Below, in pieces: positions 9,600 through 23,545 of a DNA stretch of 64,000 nucleotides. How positions within the stretch are numbered: the stretch's first letter is position 1; each line of letters starts with the position of its first letter. The DNA comes from Populus alba (taxonomy: Eukaryota; Streptophyta; Magnoliopsida; Malpighiales; Salicaceae). The stretch covers positions 19,660,169 through 19,724,168 of the forward strand of contig NC_133288.1 of NCBI RefSeq assembly GCF_005239225.2, given 5' to 3'. The position numbers and the translations under genes were made by a program. The notes under the pieces are model-generated. The model had not been told where the DNA came from. It ran no database searches and worked only from the letters and a program-made list of their open reading frames with translations.

Positions 9600-12180
9600 C
9601 AAGGATCGATCGCTCGAGATATAAAAAAAGTGAAAAAAACAGTAACTGCGCCGAAGCTTCAAAGTGGACACACACGGTTTCACATTTCAAATCACACACA
9701 CTTACATGGCCATGGGGTAATGCACTGAAACATGCAAGCCTGCAATATTTATCTTAACGTTGGCTTCGTTTTAGTGAACCTAGCGTGATCTAGTGGAACA
9801 CCTTGAACAACACAAGTGTACCTTCTGCTACAGTAGTAATGTGGGGGATCGTCTTCTCGCATCACCTTGATATATCTAGACGTATAAACCTTTGTCTTAG
9901 GTTGAAAACACAATTTACTTGATGTTAATTATAGGTAGCCTGTCCATCCATTTTGACATAGGGCGAACCATGATATGGCTGTGTCAATAGTTCATCTAAA
10001 CTCAAGTCAAGAAGAATAGCTGGGATTTAAACTTGAGAAAAAAAAAAAAAAAAACCCATCACATCAAAATTTATTAAAACAATAACATAAAATTATACCT
10101 TGAAGGTTTCAAGTATATCACTTTAAATTCTTGAAAATCGTATAAAATTAGTATACAGATATACTGCTGGATGATTAATCAAAAATCACCGGTTGCAGCA
10201 CTTGATGTTATGGCCTAGAGGGAAAAGAAACTTATTCCTTTCTTTTACACTCAGGTTTGATTTTTTTTTATGCATATTTGTTATTTTTATGGTGTCTTAC
10301 CTGTTTATTAAACTTGCAGGGCAATAGAGAAACCAAAGGCCGACAGTACTAGTTCATTAAATCTAGTCAGGCATTTTCGATTACTATGTCACGCAAATGG
10401 TTGCAAGAACGGGTGGAAGTAGCATTGTCGTACTTGATAAGTGATCATGATTCCTTTAAGACCATCTCAAGTGTCCCAAAATTTTTACACGTGTGTGTAC
10501 GTCTAGATAGCGCACGATAGAGCAATTCACTCATTGACAATTTCTTAGTTTTTAATCCAAGTGGCCGAGATTTTATCTTCACAGTCTTGGTGAAATATAT
10601 GCCGTTAATGTCCTTGAGAAACGTAGGGTGGTTTGAATATTGAAGCCCTAGAGAGAAACGGGGGACGGTTTGACGACGAGTCAACGCAGGAGACTCAGAG
10701 TAAAGCAGATAGATAAATAAATTTATACTTTAGTGATCATTAAGTAGAAAGTGACACCACATACATGCCATAGTGGGATTTTTCCTATTATATTGAACAC
10801 ACACCACTTTCCATTGTCTCTTACGTGATCATATTGAGTAGCTCTTCAAAATTGGTATTGAATGGCCTGTCTTGTTTTCTCTCGTTTGAAGAAAAATCCA
10901 ATGCTTTATTTGATTGCACAAATCACTTAAGTTAGTGTCACAATCGCTAAGAAATTAGGTATTGATGTAGAGCCAGCCCCTCTGATGTATCAACTTGAGG
11001 ATATTAGGGTAAATCATCACAAGATAGCGTTTCTTTTTTAAATTAAAATATTAATTTCATTTTACAATCTTAAAAAATTAAGTATATGAGCTCTATCATT
11101 ATTTAATTTGATTTTTATGAATAAGAGATTCACACAACAAGTTCTTTTTATTTGTTTCCGTTAATAAAACTAATTAAAAAGCAAATTTAGTCAAAAAATA
11201 TAATTCAATAAAAAAATATAAATTTGGATCGAATTCACAAAAATATTTTTAATGAAATCATAAAATATATTTTAAAAATAAAAATTCAAATTTCATTTAA
11301 AATTGAATTAATAAAAAAGATTATATCAAAGCCTAGCTAGGTGGAAATACTCAAATGATTTTTCCTAAGACTCACTGTAGTTATTTCTTTATTTTTTTAT
11401 ATATTCATATCTAGTTGTGTAAAATGCTACCGTTTAGTTTAATTTGATGTGATCTAGAAATTTTGCATGAACATAAAATCTCTAATTAATGAGTCAAATA
11501 ATAACGTAGCAGAATGCATTAAGCATAAAACAATAAACTGTGTATAATTAATTAAAATTAAAGGTATAGAAGCCATATATATTTTTTTTTTATAATGTTT
11601 GGATTGAGGTTATGAATTTGAAAAAATTCTAATAATAAAGGATTTTTGAAATCAAGTTCTCAATAATCCATAATTGGTTTTAAAAATATTATTTTTTATA
11701 ATAAAATACTTGTGTTGAAGAACAATTTTCAACAAAATCAAAATCCAAAATATGAGCAAATAACATATTTAATTTATCCTTAAATATATCCATCAATCAT
11801 ATTAACAAAAAGTAAAAGTGGTGGAGCTTTTATTGTGTACAACCTTGTAAAATATTGATCACTACGATTTTTTTTTTATCCATATCTTTTTTTTTGTTTT
11901 TTTTAATCTATGTTGTTTTTCCTCACTAATTAATCTCATCCTTTAATATTTGGTAGAATCAAGTCCTTTTATAATGTTTTTTATTACATTGATTTGTTTT
12001 TCAATTTCATTATTTAACAATGAATTGATTGAAAATTAAACTTCATAATTTGTTTTTATTTTCTTTCTATAGGGTTATCAAAGTATAATGACTCAGGTAA
12101 CAAGTTTGGCTATTTAACCCGATTGACTCAGGTTATTTTTTAGTTTATTTTTTATGAGATTATCTCGATCTTATAACTGT
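9600..12180. other. Intergenic DNA, no gene recognised
   Basis: The first 300 bases are ALMT upstream sequence. Around 10445-10690 there is a less AT-rich patch with a 79-codon minus-strand frame that I cannot assign to a family. From 11040 on the sequence is very AT-rich. Nothing supports a functional gene. Confidence 0.45.
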
Positions 12181-13150
12181 TGCTTAATTTCACAAGTGCA
12201 CGAATCATAACAAGTAATAAAGTAATGAGTAGAGTATCGTCCCACGAGGATTTGTAAAAATTACTAATAATTACCAAAGTCTTTTCAATTGTGATCTATT
12301 TGAGGAATCGAATGAGATAGTTTAGGAAACAAAAATTAATGATAAAAAACAAACAATCAAATGATTAAATATTAATGAGTTCAATTGTACTGGTTCTAGA
12401 ATTTCTGACTCACCGTAACTATTTCTATATAAACTTTCTCAATTAAATTAATTACTCCTAACGTTAATAATCAAGTTTTTCTAATTTAAATATTAATCAC
12501 TCTCGAGTATCAATGAATTATTTCAACAAGCAAATTTCGTATACTCTACAAAAGTTCTGAACTTGTCGAAATTTATTAAGTACCTTAAAACCTGTAACAA
12601 TTATAAAAGTTCATATGTTATCTCTATCCTACAGATTTCTTAAGGTATTTGAACAATAGCTAAAATAATTATCACTTCTCAGTCTTAAATTGAATTCTAA
12701 ATTATGCATATGTTGGTCAAACATACACAAGCATTACACATATAATGAAATACTCAACAACTTATGTAATAATTCAATCGAAGAAATTGTTCACATATTC
12801 ATAGTAAGATTATATAAAAAATTCCAGAATAAAAGTCTACTCCATAGTTAAATTAAAGAGAAACAAACTTGATACGATGGACATCACTCAAAAGCAAAGA
12901 ATGACAGTGGAACAGATAGGTGTCCTCCAAATCTTCTTTGTTTTTGCCTCTGTTTTTCATCCCTTTTTGTGCCGCCTTTTCCTCCTTTTAGTCTCTTTTA
13001 GAGTTTCTCTATATATGCCTCTTTTTTTCTTGCAGACCCCTTTTCTTTTCTTTTATATTGTGGTATTTTTACCCCCGCTAGAATGAAGACAATTTTCTTT
13101 TCTGATTTGAATTCCTTCCTACCCAAACATTGTGGGCCAGATTTGAGGTA
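12181..13150 (+). repeat. Probable retroelement-derived repeat
   Basis: Starts near a block with TAGAGTATCGTCCCACGAGG and ends after a CTCTATATATGCC promoter-like patch. The 'TATCG(T)TCCCACGAGGA' phrase is, from memory, a recurrent piece of non-coding dicot retroelement sequence. No open frame of retroelement type and no clear LTR ends are visible, so class and borders are uncertain. Confidence 0.35.
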
Positions 13151-13649
13151 GGAAACTTGCAAATTCAAAGATCTTTATTTCTGGAGAAATTATATAAAAT
13201 CAAATCTTCTTTCCAACAACACCAATCTTGCAATTTTTAAACCTCTGAGACTTGAGATAAGGGCCATAAACCAAGATAATATTTAGAGCGCAGGAAGTTC
13301 GAGTCTAATTCAATCCCACTCACCTTTTAGGTTTTAAAATAGCAAAACTAAGTTATATGCCCTTCATATGTTTTGTAGACCTTTATCTCAGATATTTGAA
13401 AATGGTGACGAACATCTGAAACTAAGTTGTATAGCTTCCTTTGTAACACATAATAAATCAATGTTCGGTTTCATTGCCAGATTCTGTTTGCTCAGTAACA
13501 TAGTATCTGAAAACACATTAATTTCCCACGAGGTTAATAGTTCAAAAAGGGATCCAAAATTCTAATTATCTTGTGCAACACATCCAAAATATTTTAAAAT
13601 CAAGCATGAATAGTGGAAAATATACATGTTAAAAATTCCCTTATCAATA

Positions 13650-14045
13650 GCCCAGGTCATAGTTTTGATGAGTTAACCCGAGTTAACTCGAGTCCTTTTT
13701 ATATTCTTTTTTTTTAATTAACTTTATTTCAATTTTATCGTTCAACCTTAAGTGGATTGAAGATTAAACTTCATAATTTATTTTAATTTACTTTCTATAA
13801 TGTTATCATAATCTCATAACTCGAGCTGTGAGTTTGACAAGTTAACTAGGATAAACTCATATTATTTTGCTAGGTCTTTTTATATTAACTTCATCCTTTA
13901 ATATTAGATTGTTTAGGAATTGAGCTTCATAATTTGTTTTATTTTTCTTTATATGAAGTTATCATTATCTCATGATGTAGATCATAGATTTGACAAGTTA
14001 ACCCATGTTAATCTGGGTAGATTTAATATATTGTCATCATAATTT
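13650..14045 (+). repeat. Degenerate ~160-bp tandem repeat, forward, about 2-3 units
   Basis: GAGTTAACCCGAG (13672), ACAAGTTAACTAGG (13838) and ACAAGTTAACCCATG (13993) mark equivalent points 155-166 bases apart. Each is followed by a T-rich stretch, a 'CTTCATAATTT' phrase and a 'TATCAT.ATCTCAT' phrase. The same unit is found at 15230-15420, 28760-28985 and, reversed, in 49190-50400. Confidence 0.7.
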
Positions 14046-16450
14046 TTTTGAATCAAATTATGTTATTACCGATCGTTTATGTTGCATTTGAAACTATGAT
14101 GTCAATATGTCACATCAAGTTAATCCCTGCATGATATAAATATTTGTCTATTATAAAAATATTGCAATACCTAGATATTTTTTATGTTGAAAAAAGATTT
14201 GATATGACCCTCAATGTATCACAAGCTAACAATCTAGTCTTAAACTAATTCCAACACATTTTTCTTTAAAGTAGATATAATGTGTCAAGATTTTCATAAT
14301 TAACAATTTCTAATCTAACATTTTAAAAAACTTCTTCAGTAATCACTTCACCACTAGAAAATTATGTAAGACTCTAAAATGCATGGGGGATTCACTGTGC
14401 TTGATTGCACAATAAATGTACTATTTATGATTTGTTTTCATCCATTTTTCTTTATTAAGCCTTATAGGACCAAATTATAGGCTAATTTAGGGTGATTTGT
14501 AAAGGGAGTGAGATTGAAAGGCATGAGATCAAAGTGGAAAAAATAGGGAAAATGTGTGGCTTTTCGCATTTTAAAATGAAACACCTATTTTGCCCAAAAA
14601 AACTAAACATAACAACATATTATTGAGGATAATTTAGCAATTTCACAACAACCCATTTATCATTACCATACTTAAAGGGGGTAATTGTGAATTTTTTTTG
14701 TTTAAAGTGCACAGTAAAATGATCATTATATCCTTAAATTCAAAATCTTTTAAAGCTTACATATGGGATTTTTTTTAATCATTTTCATTTTTAAAGATTA
14801 ATAAAATAACTTAATTGTCCTTAAATTGGAGATTTTACACAACATAATTTACTTTAAATACCAAATCTTTTAACCAAAATAAAAAAAATATTAAGATTAG
14901 GTATTAAACAAATAAAAATTAGTGGGCTAACAAAAAAAATAAGTTATAATTAATCCAAGCTTGAGTCCAAACCCAAGCCCAAGCCTAAACCAAGGGTGTG
15001 TGGTTTAAGCCTGAAGCATATATAACCTAAGGCCTCTATCATTTAAAAATTTTGGTGTTATACAGATCCAATTTTGACTTCTCAAGCCATCACTATAAAC
15101 CATATATTTTTTTACAATCTTTGGATTGAGGTTTTGAATTTGAATTTTTTTGACAATCAAGATACCACTAAAAGAGGTGGTGTTTATTGTGTGTACCACC
15201 TCATAAAATTGAGCTTGAGCTTTATAATTTATTGTGGCCTTCTTTCTCTGTTGTTATCTTAGTCTAATGACTCATGTTATGGGTTTGATGGGTTAATCTG
15301 GTTGACTAGAGTTTTTTTTTTTAATTGGTATTTTTTTTTCAATTGCATTCTTTAATATTTGGTTGATTATGAATTAAACTTCATGATTTGTTTTTGTTTG
15401 CTTTCTATGAGTTTATCCTCATTTTTTTTATTTCTTTAATGTACTCGATTTCCATGCTTACCCCTTTAAAATTTTAAAGAAACCCTTCAATATGTTATTC
15501 TTTAATATTTGATACTTATTATTTTAATTACTATTTATTTTATTTGAAATAATTTATAAAAGTAGAATTATTTTTCAATTTTACCCCCTTCAATTTAGTC
15601 CACATTGTTTTGATTGTTATTTGTTTTGTTTAATGTATTTTTTTAAAAATAATTTATTTTTGACAATTTCATCATCTTTAGTTTTTTCACTATCAAATTT
15701 TTTCTCCATTCTTTTGATTGTCATTTTTTTTTTTAATTTTGGTAATTTTTTAAATTGATTTTTTTTTATTGGTTTCATCCTTCAATATTAAATTGGTTTG
15801 AAATTGAGCTTCTTGGTTGACTTTAAATCTAGAATTTCACGAGTTGAGAGTTTTAAAGATTAATTAAAGTTTAAGAGGTTCACTTGGGTTGATTTTTTTT
15901 TTAAAAAAAATTTTAAGCTCATGTTTTTTTTTTTTAATTTTATATTTCAATATTTATTTAATTAGAGATTGAACTCTGTTATGTTTTTTTTTCTATATAT
16001 ATTTTTTTACTAATTCTAAGAATGACTCTATAGTTATCTTAATTCTTTTTATTCGTTATTCTTTGTTGAGTTTACTTTGATTTTTTTTTTAAATTGATAT
16101 TTTTTTCAAATTTCATCCTATAACATCATATTAATTTTAAATTATTTTATTTTTATTTTTTATTTTTCAATTTAATAGTAGATTGCTTTATAGTTGAGTT
16201 TCATAATTTTATTCAATATGTTTTTATAAAATAGAGTTTTTAATAAAAAAAATTATCATACAAAATAGTTTTATTAAATACATCCGAGTAAATAATCTAT
16301 ATTATGAAATTAAATATTTAAATATTAGTTATTTCTAGATCAAATTTTGGTTATAAACATTTTCAATTTACAATAAAATTTTTTTTATATAAAAAATGTT
16401 AGAACAGTCAATATATTTATTTTAAAAAAAAAATTATCGAGGGACAAAAA
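14046..16450. repeat. AT-rich repeat-derived DNA with scattered units of the ~160-bp repeat
   Basis: Unit pieces are visible at 15230-15420 (GGGTTTGATGGGTTAATCTG, then TTAAACTTCATGATTTG) and 15770-16200 (several 'AATATT..ATTG..TTTGA.ATTGA' phrases). Between them are poly-T-rich segments. No gene is visible. Confidence 0.5.
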
Positions 16451-18735
16451 AAGGAGTAAAAGAGCTAAGATTCCTTCTACGGCGCATCATTAATGGCACT
16501 ACTGGTAATTTTTGCCTAACGAGTCTTCTCCGCCGCTGGCTTCCGATTTGACAACTTCAACTTCCGATTTCTATCCATAGAAATCGAGTGTTTTACACAC
16601 CTCCCCCCTTGCGTGCTAATGAAAGGATAGGATGGGTATTCGTTGGTGCCCTCAGATTACAAATGGCACCTTCTACGTTTGTAATTTTTTGCTCCCTCAA
16701 AATTAATTAGAGTGGTCTTATTTTATTCGAGGCTGACAAAAAAAGCTTGTGATAATTTCTCAGAAGACACCTGGAAGGCACATCCTCCTCTGCTTTTCAG
16801 GCTATAAATCTATTTATTTATTTATTGATAGGACTGTAATAATTGCATCATTTTCCTACCTCTTCTTTTTGTGTACGAAGATCGTACCTTTCCATTTCCA
16901 CGCGTTTGGGATGGTGGCACTGGCATTAACTTTAATGGAGCGGAAGAGATCAAGAAAATGACCACTTTTCAAAGGAACAATGCTCTGGATTTTTATGCTT
17001 TATCTGTCACCAATGGCGACCGGTCCAATTGCAATTAATCCGGGAAAGACGACACTTCACTAGTGCTCTTGACAATTTTTTTTTTTTTTTTTTTTTTGAG
17101 TGCTTGTCATTATATATGTACCGTTGCTAGTATATTAATTAGTAGCAGCACAGATCCAGCTGACACTGACACAAACCTGCCCTGCCCATATTATATTAGG
17201 GCTATGGTCTAGAGCTTAATTATACCATAAAGTACCCTAAAGTTAAAATTCCTGCAAAACAACCAGCTAAAACCGCTGATAGGTTTTTAAAAATATGATT
17301 GTGGTTATTTATGAAAGTATTTTTTATTTTAAAAAATATATTTTTAAAATAATATTAAAATAATTTTAAAAAAATTTATTTTTAAAAAGAAATTTAATAT
17401 TTTTAAATAATATAAGTTAGCTTGCGTTTCTCGAGACTCTCTGGGAACATCTGCTACACCTTTTCAAGGAAAGAGCTGGTGAATTTGCAGTAAAACGACA
17501 AATACGCCTTCCTTTTTTGACTTTTAACTAAAGCAACAAGCAAAGTCTTCCGTGTTCTGAAAGCTTCAAACGAGTTTTACTGCTACTAGTTTGATGATCG
17601 AATGCCAGAAGAATTTCAACCTTGTATGTGTATACATGGCTTCAATTTGAAGAGCAAAACGAAAAACTTTCCTGTTGTGTTGTTGAGATCTGCTAATTTC
17701 TCCTATGTTTATAATTAGTATTCTTAAATACTTCTTCGAGCTTCTGGTTTCTCGTGTTCTCGTCTCCGAGCCCTCCATCAATCTTGGCTGGGGAATATTA
17801 TAGAAGTTGAGAATTTACTTATTATGTTACATCAACGCTGAATAATGAAAAAAAAAATTAACGAAGAAGAATAGAGGAATAAAATGAGAATAAAATCGAA
17901 ATCTCAAGAGGGAAATTAGAAAATTTTGTAATCCATGGATAGAGATGACAGAACTTTCAAAAAAATGTTTTACAGTTTATTATCCAAATTTAATTAGATT
18001 TTAAACAATAATTATACTCAACTCAATCCTAATATAATCTCAAATTATGAATTATATGTATCTATGGACTTTAATTCAACCACTTTTGTGCATATTTTTT
18101 TTAAAAAGAATATTGAAAGGTTAGTAATGATGTTTTAAAATCCAATATGCTCAAAAATAAAGTTAATTGATATCTAGATAATAGTTAATCACACATGTCA
18201 ATAATTTCTTATTCAAAACTCAAGAAATAGATGATTGGTTGTAAAGACCTAATACTTGCAAAACAAATTTTTATTAAGTTTTAGAAATCTTTTGATGATA
18301 AAATCAATGATTTTTTGTAAGAAATTTTAATAAATGCTAAAATGAGCTTTAAATTTTAAGAACATATATTTTTGTTCTTGTTTTAGTATGATAAATGCTT
18401 TAAGAAATGAAGTATGAATGCTTGGAGAATAGAAATTGTTGAATTCTTTACATGGAATGGTTTTAAAGGGTTTAAACCTTGTTGTTTAGATGGAGTGTAG
18501 GGGTTGGATAGTTATTTTCTCTTGATAAAATTAATGAGAGATAAAAATCATTTATACATCATTATTAGGGGACAAATAACCCTTACACTTCATTAATGTG
18601 ATGAAAACATGTTAGGCAATTGAGAGACCTTTTACGCTCATAGATATAGGGAGACAAATATTCCTAATATGAATAGTTAATGTTAAAAATTTTAAGAATA
18701 AATAAACAAAGCCTTATGACCGTAAAACAGGTCTA
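16451..18735. other. Intergenic DNA, no gene recognised
   Basis: A moderately GC-richer patch at 16480-17060 has no long open frame. A MITE-like copy lies at about 17290-17415 (see the repeat family finding). Short open frames at 16749 and 17566 have no family features. Confidence 0.45.
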
Positions 18736-19450
18736 CAACTACCTATAAACCAATTATGCTTAGAGCATAGCCAAGTCTAGGTGTGATGGGTTTGGCAGCT
18801 CGTTAGACCCATGTTTTCTTAGACTCAGTATTTGATCGAGCCTTATAGCGTTAAGTCTAACATCTTGAGCTCATTATGTGGCTGAATCCAAATTTATTGG
18901 GTTTGTTAAGTCGTTAGACCCACATTTACTTAGGCTCAACACATGTTCGAACCTAAATATGTTGGGTGTGACAGCTCGTCAAAACCACACTTATTTGGGC
19001 TTAGCACATGGTTTCAACCCAAATATATTGGGAGTAGTGGTTCGTCAGACTCACGTTTACTTGGGCTTAGCACATGGTAGAACTCAATATGTTGGGTCTA
19101 ACATGTTTCCTGATCCATGTTTACTTATGCTTCACATATGGGTGAACTCAAGTATATTGAGTTTGACAACTCACCAAATCCACGCTTAATTAGGTCTTGG
19201 CATGTGGCTGAAACTAAGTACATTGGATTTGACAAATTACTAGACCCATATTTATTTGGGCTCGGTACATGATTGAACCAAGTTTGTTGGATCTAACAAG
19301 TAACCAAATTCATGTTTACTTGAACTCAGCATGTGGTCGAACTCAAGTATATTGAATCAGGTAGCTTGCAAGACCCATGCTTATTTGGGATTAACACATG
19401 GTTGAATTCAAGTTTGTTGAGTCTGACCGCTCGCTAGACTAACTTATTGG
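18736..19450 (+). repeat. 65-bp minisatellite, about 11 units
   Basis: The phrase (A/G)TTGGGTCTGACAG-like recurs at 18785, 18850, 18896, 18961, 19027, 19091, 19156, 19222, 19286, 19351 and 19416, i.e. steps of 64-66 bases, with one 46-base step caused by a deletion. Each unit also holds 'GACCCATGTTTACTTGGGCT' and 'CACATGG' phrases. Units differ at several positions, so the array is old. The open frame inside is an effect of the repeat, not a gene. Confidence 0.93.
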
Positions 19451-20408
19451 TATGTTACTGCCCTGTTATCGAACCTTTTTAGACATTGTTTTAGTGTTTT
19501 TAAAGAACATATAAAATATTGATTCATCAGTTAGTTTGATCATTAAAAAATAAATGTTATTTTTTTAGATTTTTTTAATTTAAATCTTGAGAATCGGTAT
19601 ATAAAACAATTATTAATTTAAAAAAAAATATAACATAGCAATATGAAAAAATATGTTCTTATAATCGATTAAAAAATATTTTTTTATTAATAAAAAAAAT
19701 ATTTTTTCTTAGACCAATGGAATACAAATGTTTGGAATTAGATAAAAATCTTTTATTCAAGTGGATAATTACGTTTTCCTCTCAAAACTCAATTGGCCAC
19801 CTAGTTAGGTAATGCCTGCCACCTCCAATTCCAATTTGGTACTTGTCCAAATTATAGTCCCTGACGTGAGCCGTTGTAAGCAATGTACTTGAATTGCAAT
19901 GTGAATCAGCTGAAATTTATTTTTCTTCGCATACCGTGTATGGTCCGCGTAATCAACAACCAATTATAAACTTTCTAAGTCCGTGCCACGGAAATCATCC
20001 GTACACTGATAACAAGTCAGGTAGACCACGACTGAGTTTTAAGAATATTTTTTATTTTAAATTATTTTTTAATATTTTTAAATTATTTTAATGGGATGAT
20101 ATTAAAATAAATTTTTTTAAATAAAAAAATAAATAAATAAATATATTAAAAAAAATTATTATCATGTTTATAAACACCCTAATACTAAAATATATTTGAT
20201 GTTGTGTGTGTTGTGTGTGAAGGGTAAGAAATCAGGAATATTTTATTTTTAATTAATAGATATTTTTGACTAATTCTGCATGAAATTAATAACTATATAA
20301 ATTATTAAATTATTAAATTTATTATTATAAAAAAATAAATTTAAAATATGATGAGTCGAGCATGTTATAAATCAGGAATATTATATCATAGTATTATGTA
20401 AAGTCGAT
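19451..20408. other. AT-rich DNA with one MITE-like copy
   Basis: Nothing coding is visible. A dispersed MITE-like copy spans about 20030-20175 (core AATTATTTTAATGGGATGAT then ATTAAAATAA). Confidence 0.5.
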
Positions 20409-20541
20409 CCACCTGATCCCACAGTACAGAAGGAGTGCATTTCCAACCTTTTTTATCCTCCTCAATCCCATCAAGAATAATAGAAAATACGATATTGCTT
20501 GCAACCTGCTTTTGTCTGGCCAATACAAAAATATTAGTTAA
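20409..20541 (+). repeat. Direct duplication, copy A
   Basis: Begins CCACCTGATCCCACAGTACA and ends near ATATTAGTTAAA. It shares with copy B (21098-21216) the start block, GGAGTGCAT, and the block ATTGCTTGCAACCTGCTTTT followed by GTCTGGCCAA. The middle is diverged and 13 bases longer here. Confidence 0.85.
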
Positions 20542-21097
20542 ATAATAGTTTCATTGCTCCCGTTTTGCCACGGTGCATATCTGGCTCTTATAAGATATTA
20601 TCTTGCAAAGTGTGAGTGCATTTTTGCCTCTATGGCATGTATATAGCTTAGAAATTACTATATTCTTGAACGTAGCTATCACGGGTAAGATATTTTTTTT
20701 AATCTTTTTAAAAAATAAAGATATTAAGAAATAATTTTCTTTTATGTACACTAGAAAAAATACTTTAAAAATATTAAATCACCAATATTATATTCAAAAA
20801 ATAATAATTAGAAATTCATATTTGCTCCATCATGTACAGAAGCCTATCACTAGAAAGAGTATCAAAAACAATTACAACGCTACTAAACAACTGCAACGCC
20901 ACTGTAAAAGCTTGCATAAAAACAACAAAACAGGTGGCACCAAGCAACAACCATGAAAGAAAATTAAATAAAATATTATAAAGTGAATATATCATGTTTA
21001 TATTTAAATAATTAATTTAATTAAAAATCATTTTTTTAAAAAAGAGAGGTAACCCACCTGATAATATATAATATATATATATTCGATACACCGGCAT

Positions 21098-21216
21098 CCA
21101 CCTGATCCCACAGTACAGGAGGAGTGCATATCGCCGGCGTTTTTTCACTCAATGAATTTAACCCGTATTGCTTGCAACCTGCTTTTGTCTGGCCAAGACA
21201 CAAATATTAGTTAAAG
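21098..21216 (+). repeat. Direct duplication, copy B
   Basis: Same order of blocks as copy A, 689 bases downstream. The middle has a small deletion and different bases. The DNA between the copies is AT-rich and shows no gene. Confidence 0.85.
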
Positions 21217-23545
21217 ATTATTCTCGTTGATTAATGCGATTCACTAATTTTTCTTGGGCTGTGTCGAGGAGAGGAGAAAATTGTGATTGCTAGATTGGAC
21301 TTCTAAAAACTCTAGTTTTTTTTTTTTTTTTTTTTTCCATTTAATTGTAACGAGAGTTGTTCTATTTTGTTGTTTAAGATCCATTAAATCTCTCAAAAAC
21401 CGAAAATGAAAAAAATAAAATAAAAAAGAAAGTGAAACCTTTTTGAGGCCAGATTACCTAATTAACTCTTAATTTAATTAATCATCTATGTAAGATATGA
21501 TTTAATTATTTGTTTTTGTGTTTTAAAAATATTTTTTAAAAAAATTAAAATGTTTTATTTTTTTAAATTAATATTTTTTGATGTTTTCAAATTATTTTAA
21601 TATATTAATATCAAACTAATTAATTTTTATTTTTTAAATAAAAAATATTTTAAAAATAATTATAATCATTCTACTAAACATGGGGGCAGCCATGCACTGC
21701 ATCTAGAACTGAGTAGTGCCGCTCTATCTACCTAATCGTTATCGCGTCAAGTAGAATCGCCACAATGTGATACAGTCCCAGAGCACTTCCATCATTTTTT
21801 CACTGCTCCGCGCTGGCCAAACATGAGCACTAATCACTGGGCTGCTGGGGATATCAGGCACTTCGCACAGTCTATTAATTAGGACCTAATTTTTGGCTTT
21901 ATATATATATATATATATATATTAATTACCAATGATAATTAAAAACAAAAAGGGTAGAGGCCTGTTTCTATACTAGCGGGCGTGCATTAATTAGTCCAGC
22001 AGCACTCTTCTTTTGCAAAAAGGGTCACAGAGGAGACTGCAGATGAATTCTTCCTTTGGAATTTATTTTTGATTGTAAGAAATGAAAATGGAAGACAATG
22101 AGCTTTCCCTGCAGGTAGCCCAGATCACGTCTCATCCTTTATCCCAACGATAAAAAGAAGTGGGATGGTGGCATAATCTGTAAATTGTTCAGTACAATTT
22201 CTTGGATGGCGATGGTGCTGTCTGCACTGACGATGTCTGCAAATTGCAAGAACATTTCTGCTAATCACTTGAACTTTCACATGCCCTCGTTAAAGTGGTT
22301 GTCCACTTGCACGTCAAAAACCTTCTGGAATAAGATAGCTGTAACATCTTTCTTTTCATGTATAGTGCAAAGGAGACACTAGTTAAATAAATTCAATGAA
22401 AGTATAAAATTGTACATTAAAACTGTAACATCAGTAAATGAAAATCGACAAACTTTTACGATAACTATGAATAATATAAATAAATTATATTCTAAATTTT
22501 TATTTAATAATTTAAAATTTTTTAAATTATTTTTATATCAAATAATTAATGATTTTAAATTTTATTATTTTTATTTATTTAAATAAAAATTAAACATAAA
22601 ATAATTAAGTCTGTACAAATTTCAAGTTTAATATTTTTTATTTGAAGAGAATATATTATAAAGATAATATAAATTCATATCTTAGATTAAGTTTTTAAAT
22701 GAAATTTTAAAATATAATTATATTATTTTTTAAGATATAATACATAATTTCATGTATATTCTTAACAAAAATATAAAGTTTCGTATATACTCCTTTGGAT
22801 CAATTATAACAAATAAATATAATAATGGAATAATATTTTTTATTTTGATTTTCTTAGAGAACCATGAATTTAAAATGAACAATGTTAATATTCATTCTGA
22901 GACAAAATCATCAGATATTACTCTGACTCGACCACCACCTGCGTCAAATCTAATTAATGGTATCATCATTAGTTGAAATTTCTTTCAATGCATGTCGAAG
23001 CAAGCGGGGATTGGTCTAAAAAAATGTGGGAATAATAATAGTATTATTTTGAGTTCGTTTCAGTTTTTTTCAAAAAATATTAAATTAAATCAATGTTTTT
23101 ATAAAAAAAATAAAATTAATTTATATCAACTGGTTTTCATTAGGTGTTTTATAATAAAAATCTATTTAAATTAGTTTAGCTTAATTTTTTTAGTTTGGTT
23201 TGGTTTTTTTTAAATTTAATTTTTTTTATTTTAAATTTTTTTTATTTTAAATTTATAAAACAAACCGATCAGTTTTTTTTTTTTTTAATTTTAATCAATT
23301 TATTTTTGATTAGTTTTTTTAATTAATTTTTATTTTTTAATTTTCTTGATTTAATTGATGTTTTTATTTTTTCACTCACCCCTGCTAGTAACGTCAACTA
23401 AACTCCATTAAAAATTGTAAACTGATGTAGTAATAAACTCGATGATAAAATAGAAATTTTGCAAGAAAAATTCAGGGAGTCCTCAGTTAACGGCAAGACT
23501 ATGGAATGACTTAAAGCAAAGCCATTTACTCGGCAACCAAGATAG
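21217..23545. other. Intergenic DNA, no gene recognised
   Basis: Holds a MITE-like copy at about 21515-21680, a (TA)11 run at 21901-21922 and a GC-richer patch at 21690-22380. In that patch a minus-strand stretch near 22290-22150 reads LAEMFLQFADIVSADST in one frame, which I cannot place in a family. The remainder is very AT-rich. Confidence 0.4.

Noticed and set aside
18878..19189. 103-codon plus-strand open frame
   Set aside because: It lies wholly in the 65-bp minisatellite and reflects the repeated sequence; no ATG context or family signal.
18736..19450. Possible CRISPR-like repeat array
   Set aside because: Units are contiguous and diverged without unique spacers, and the genome is a plant's; it is a minisatellite.
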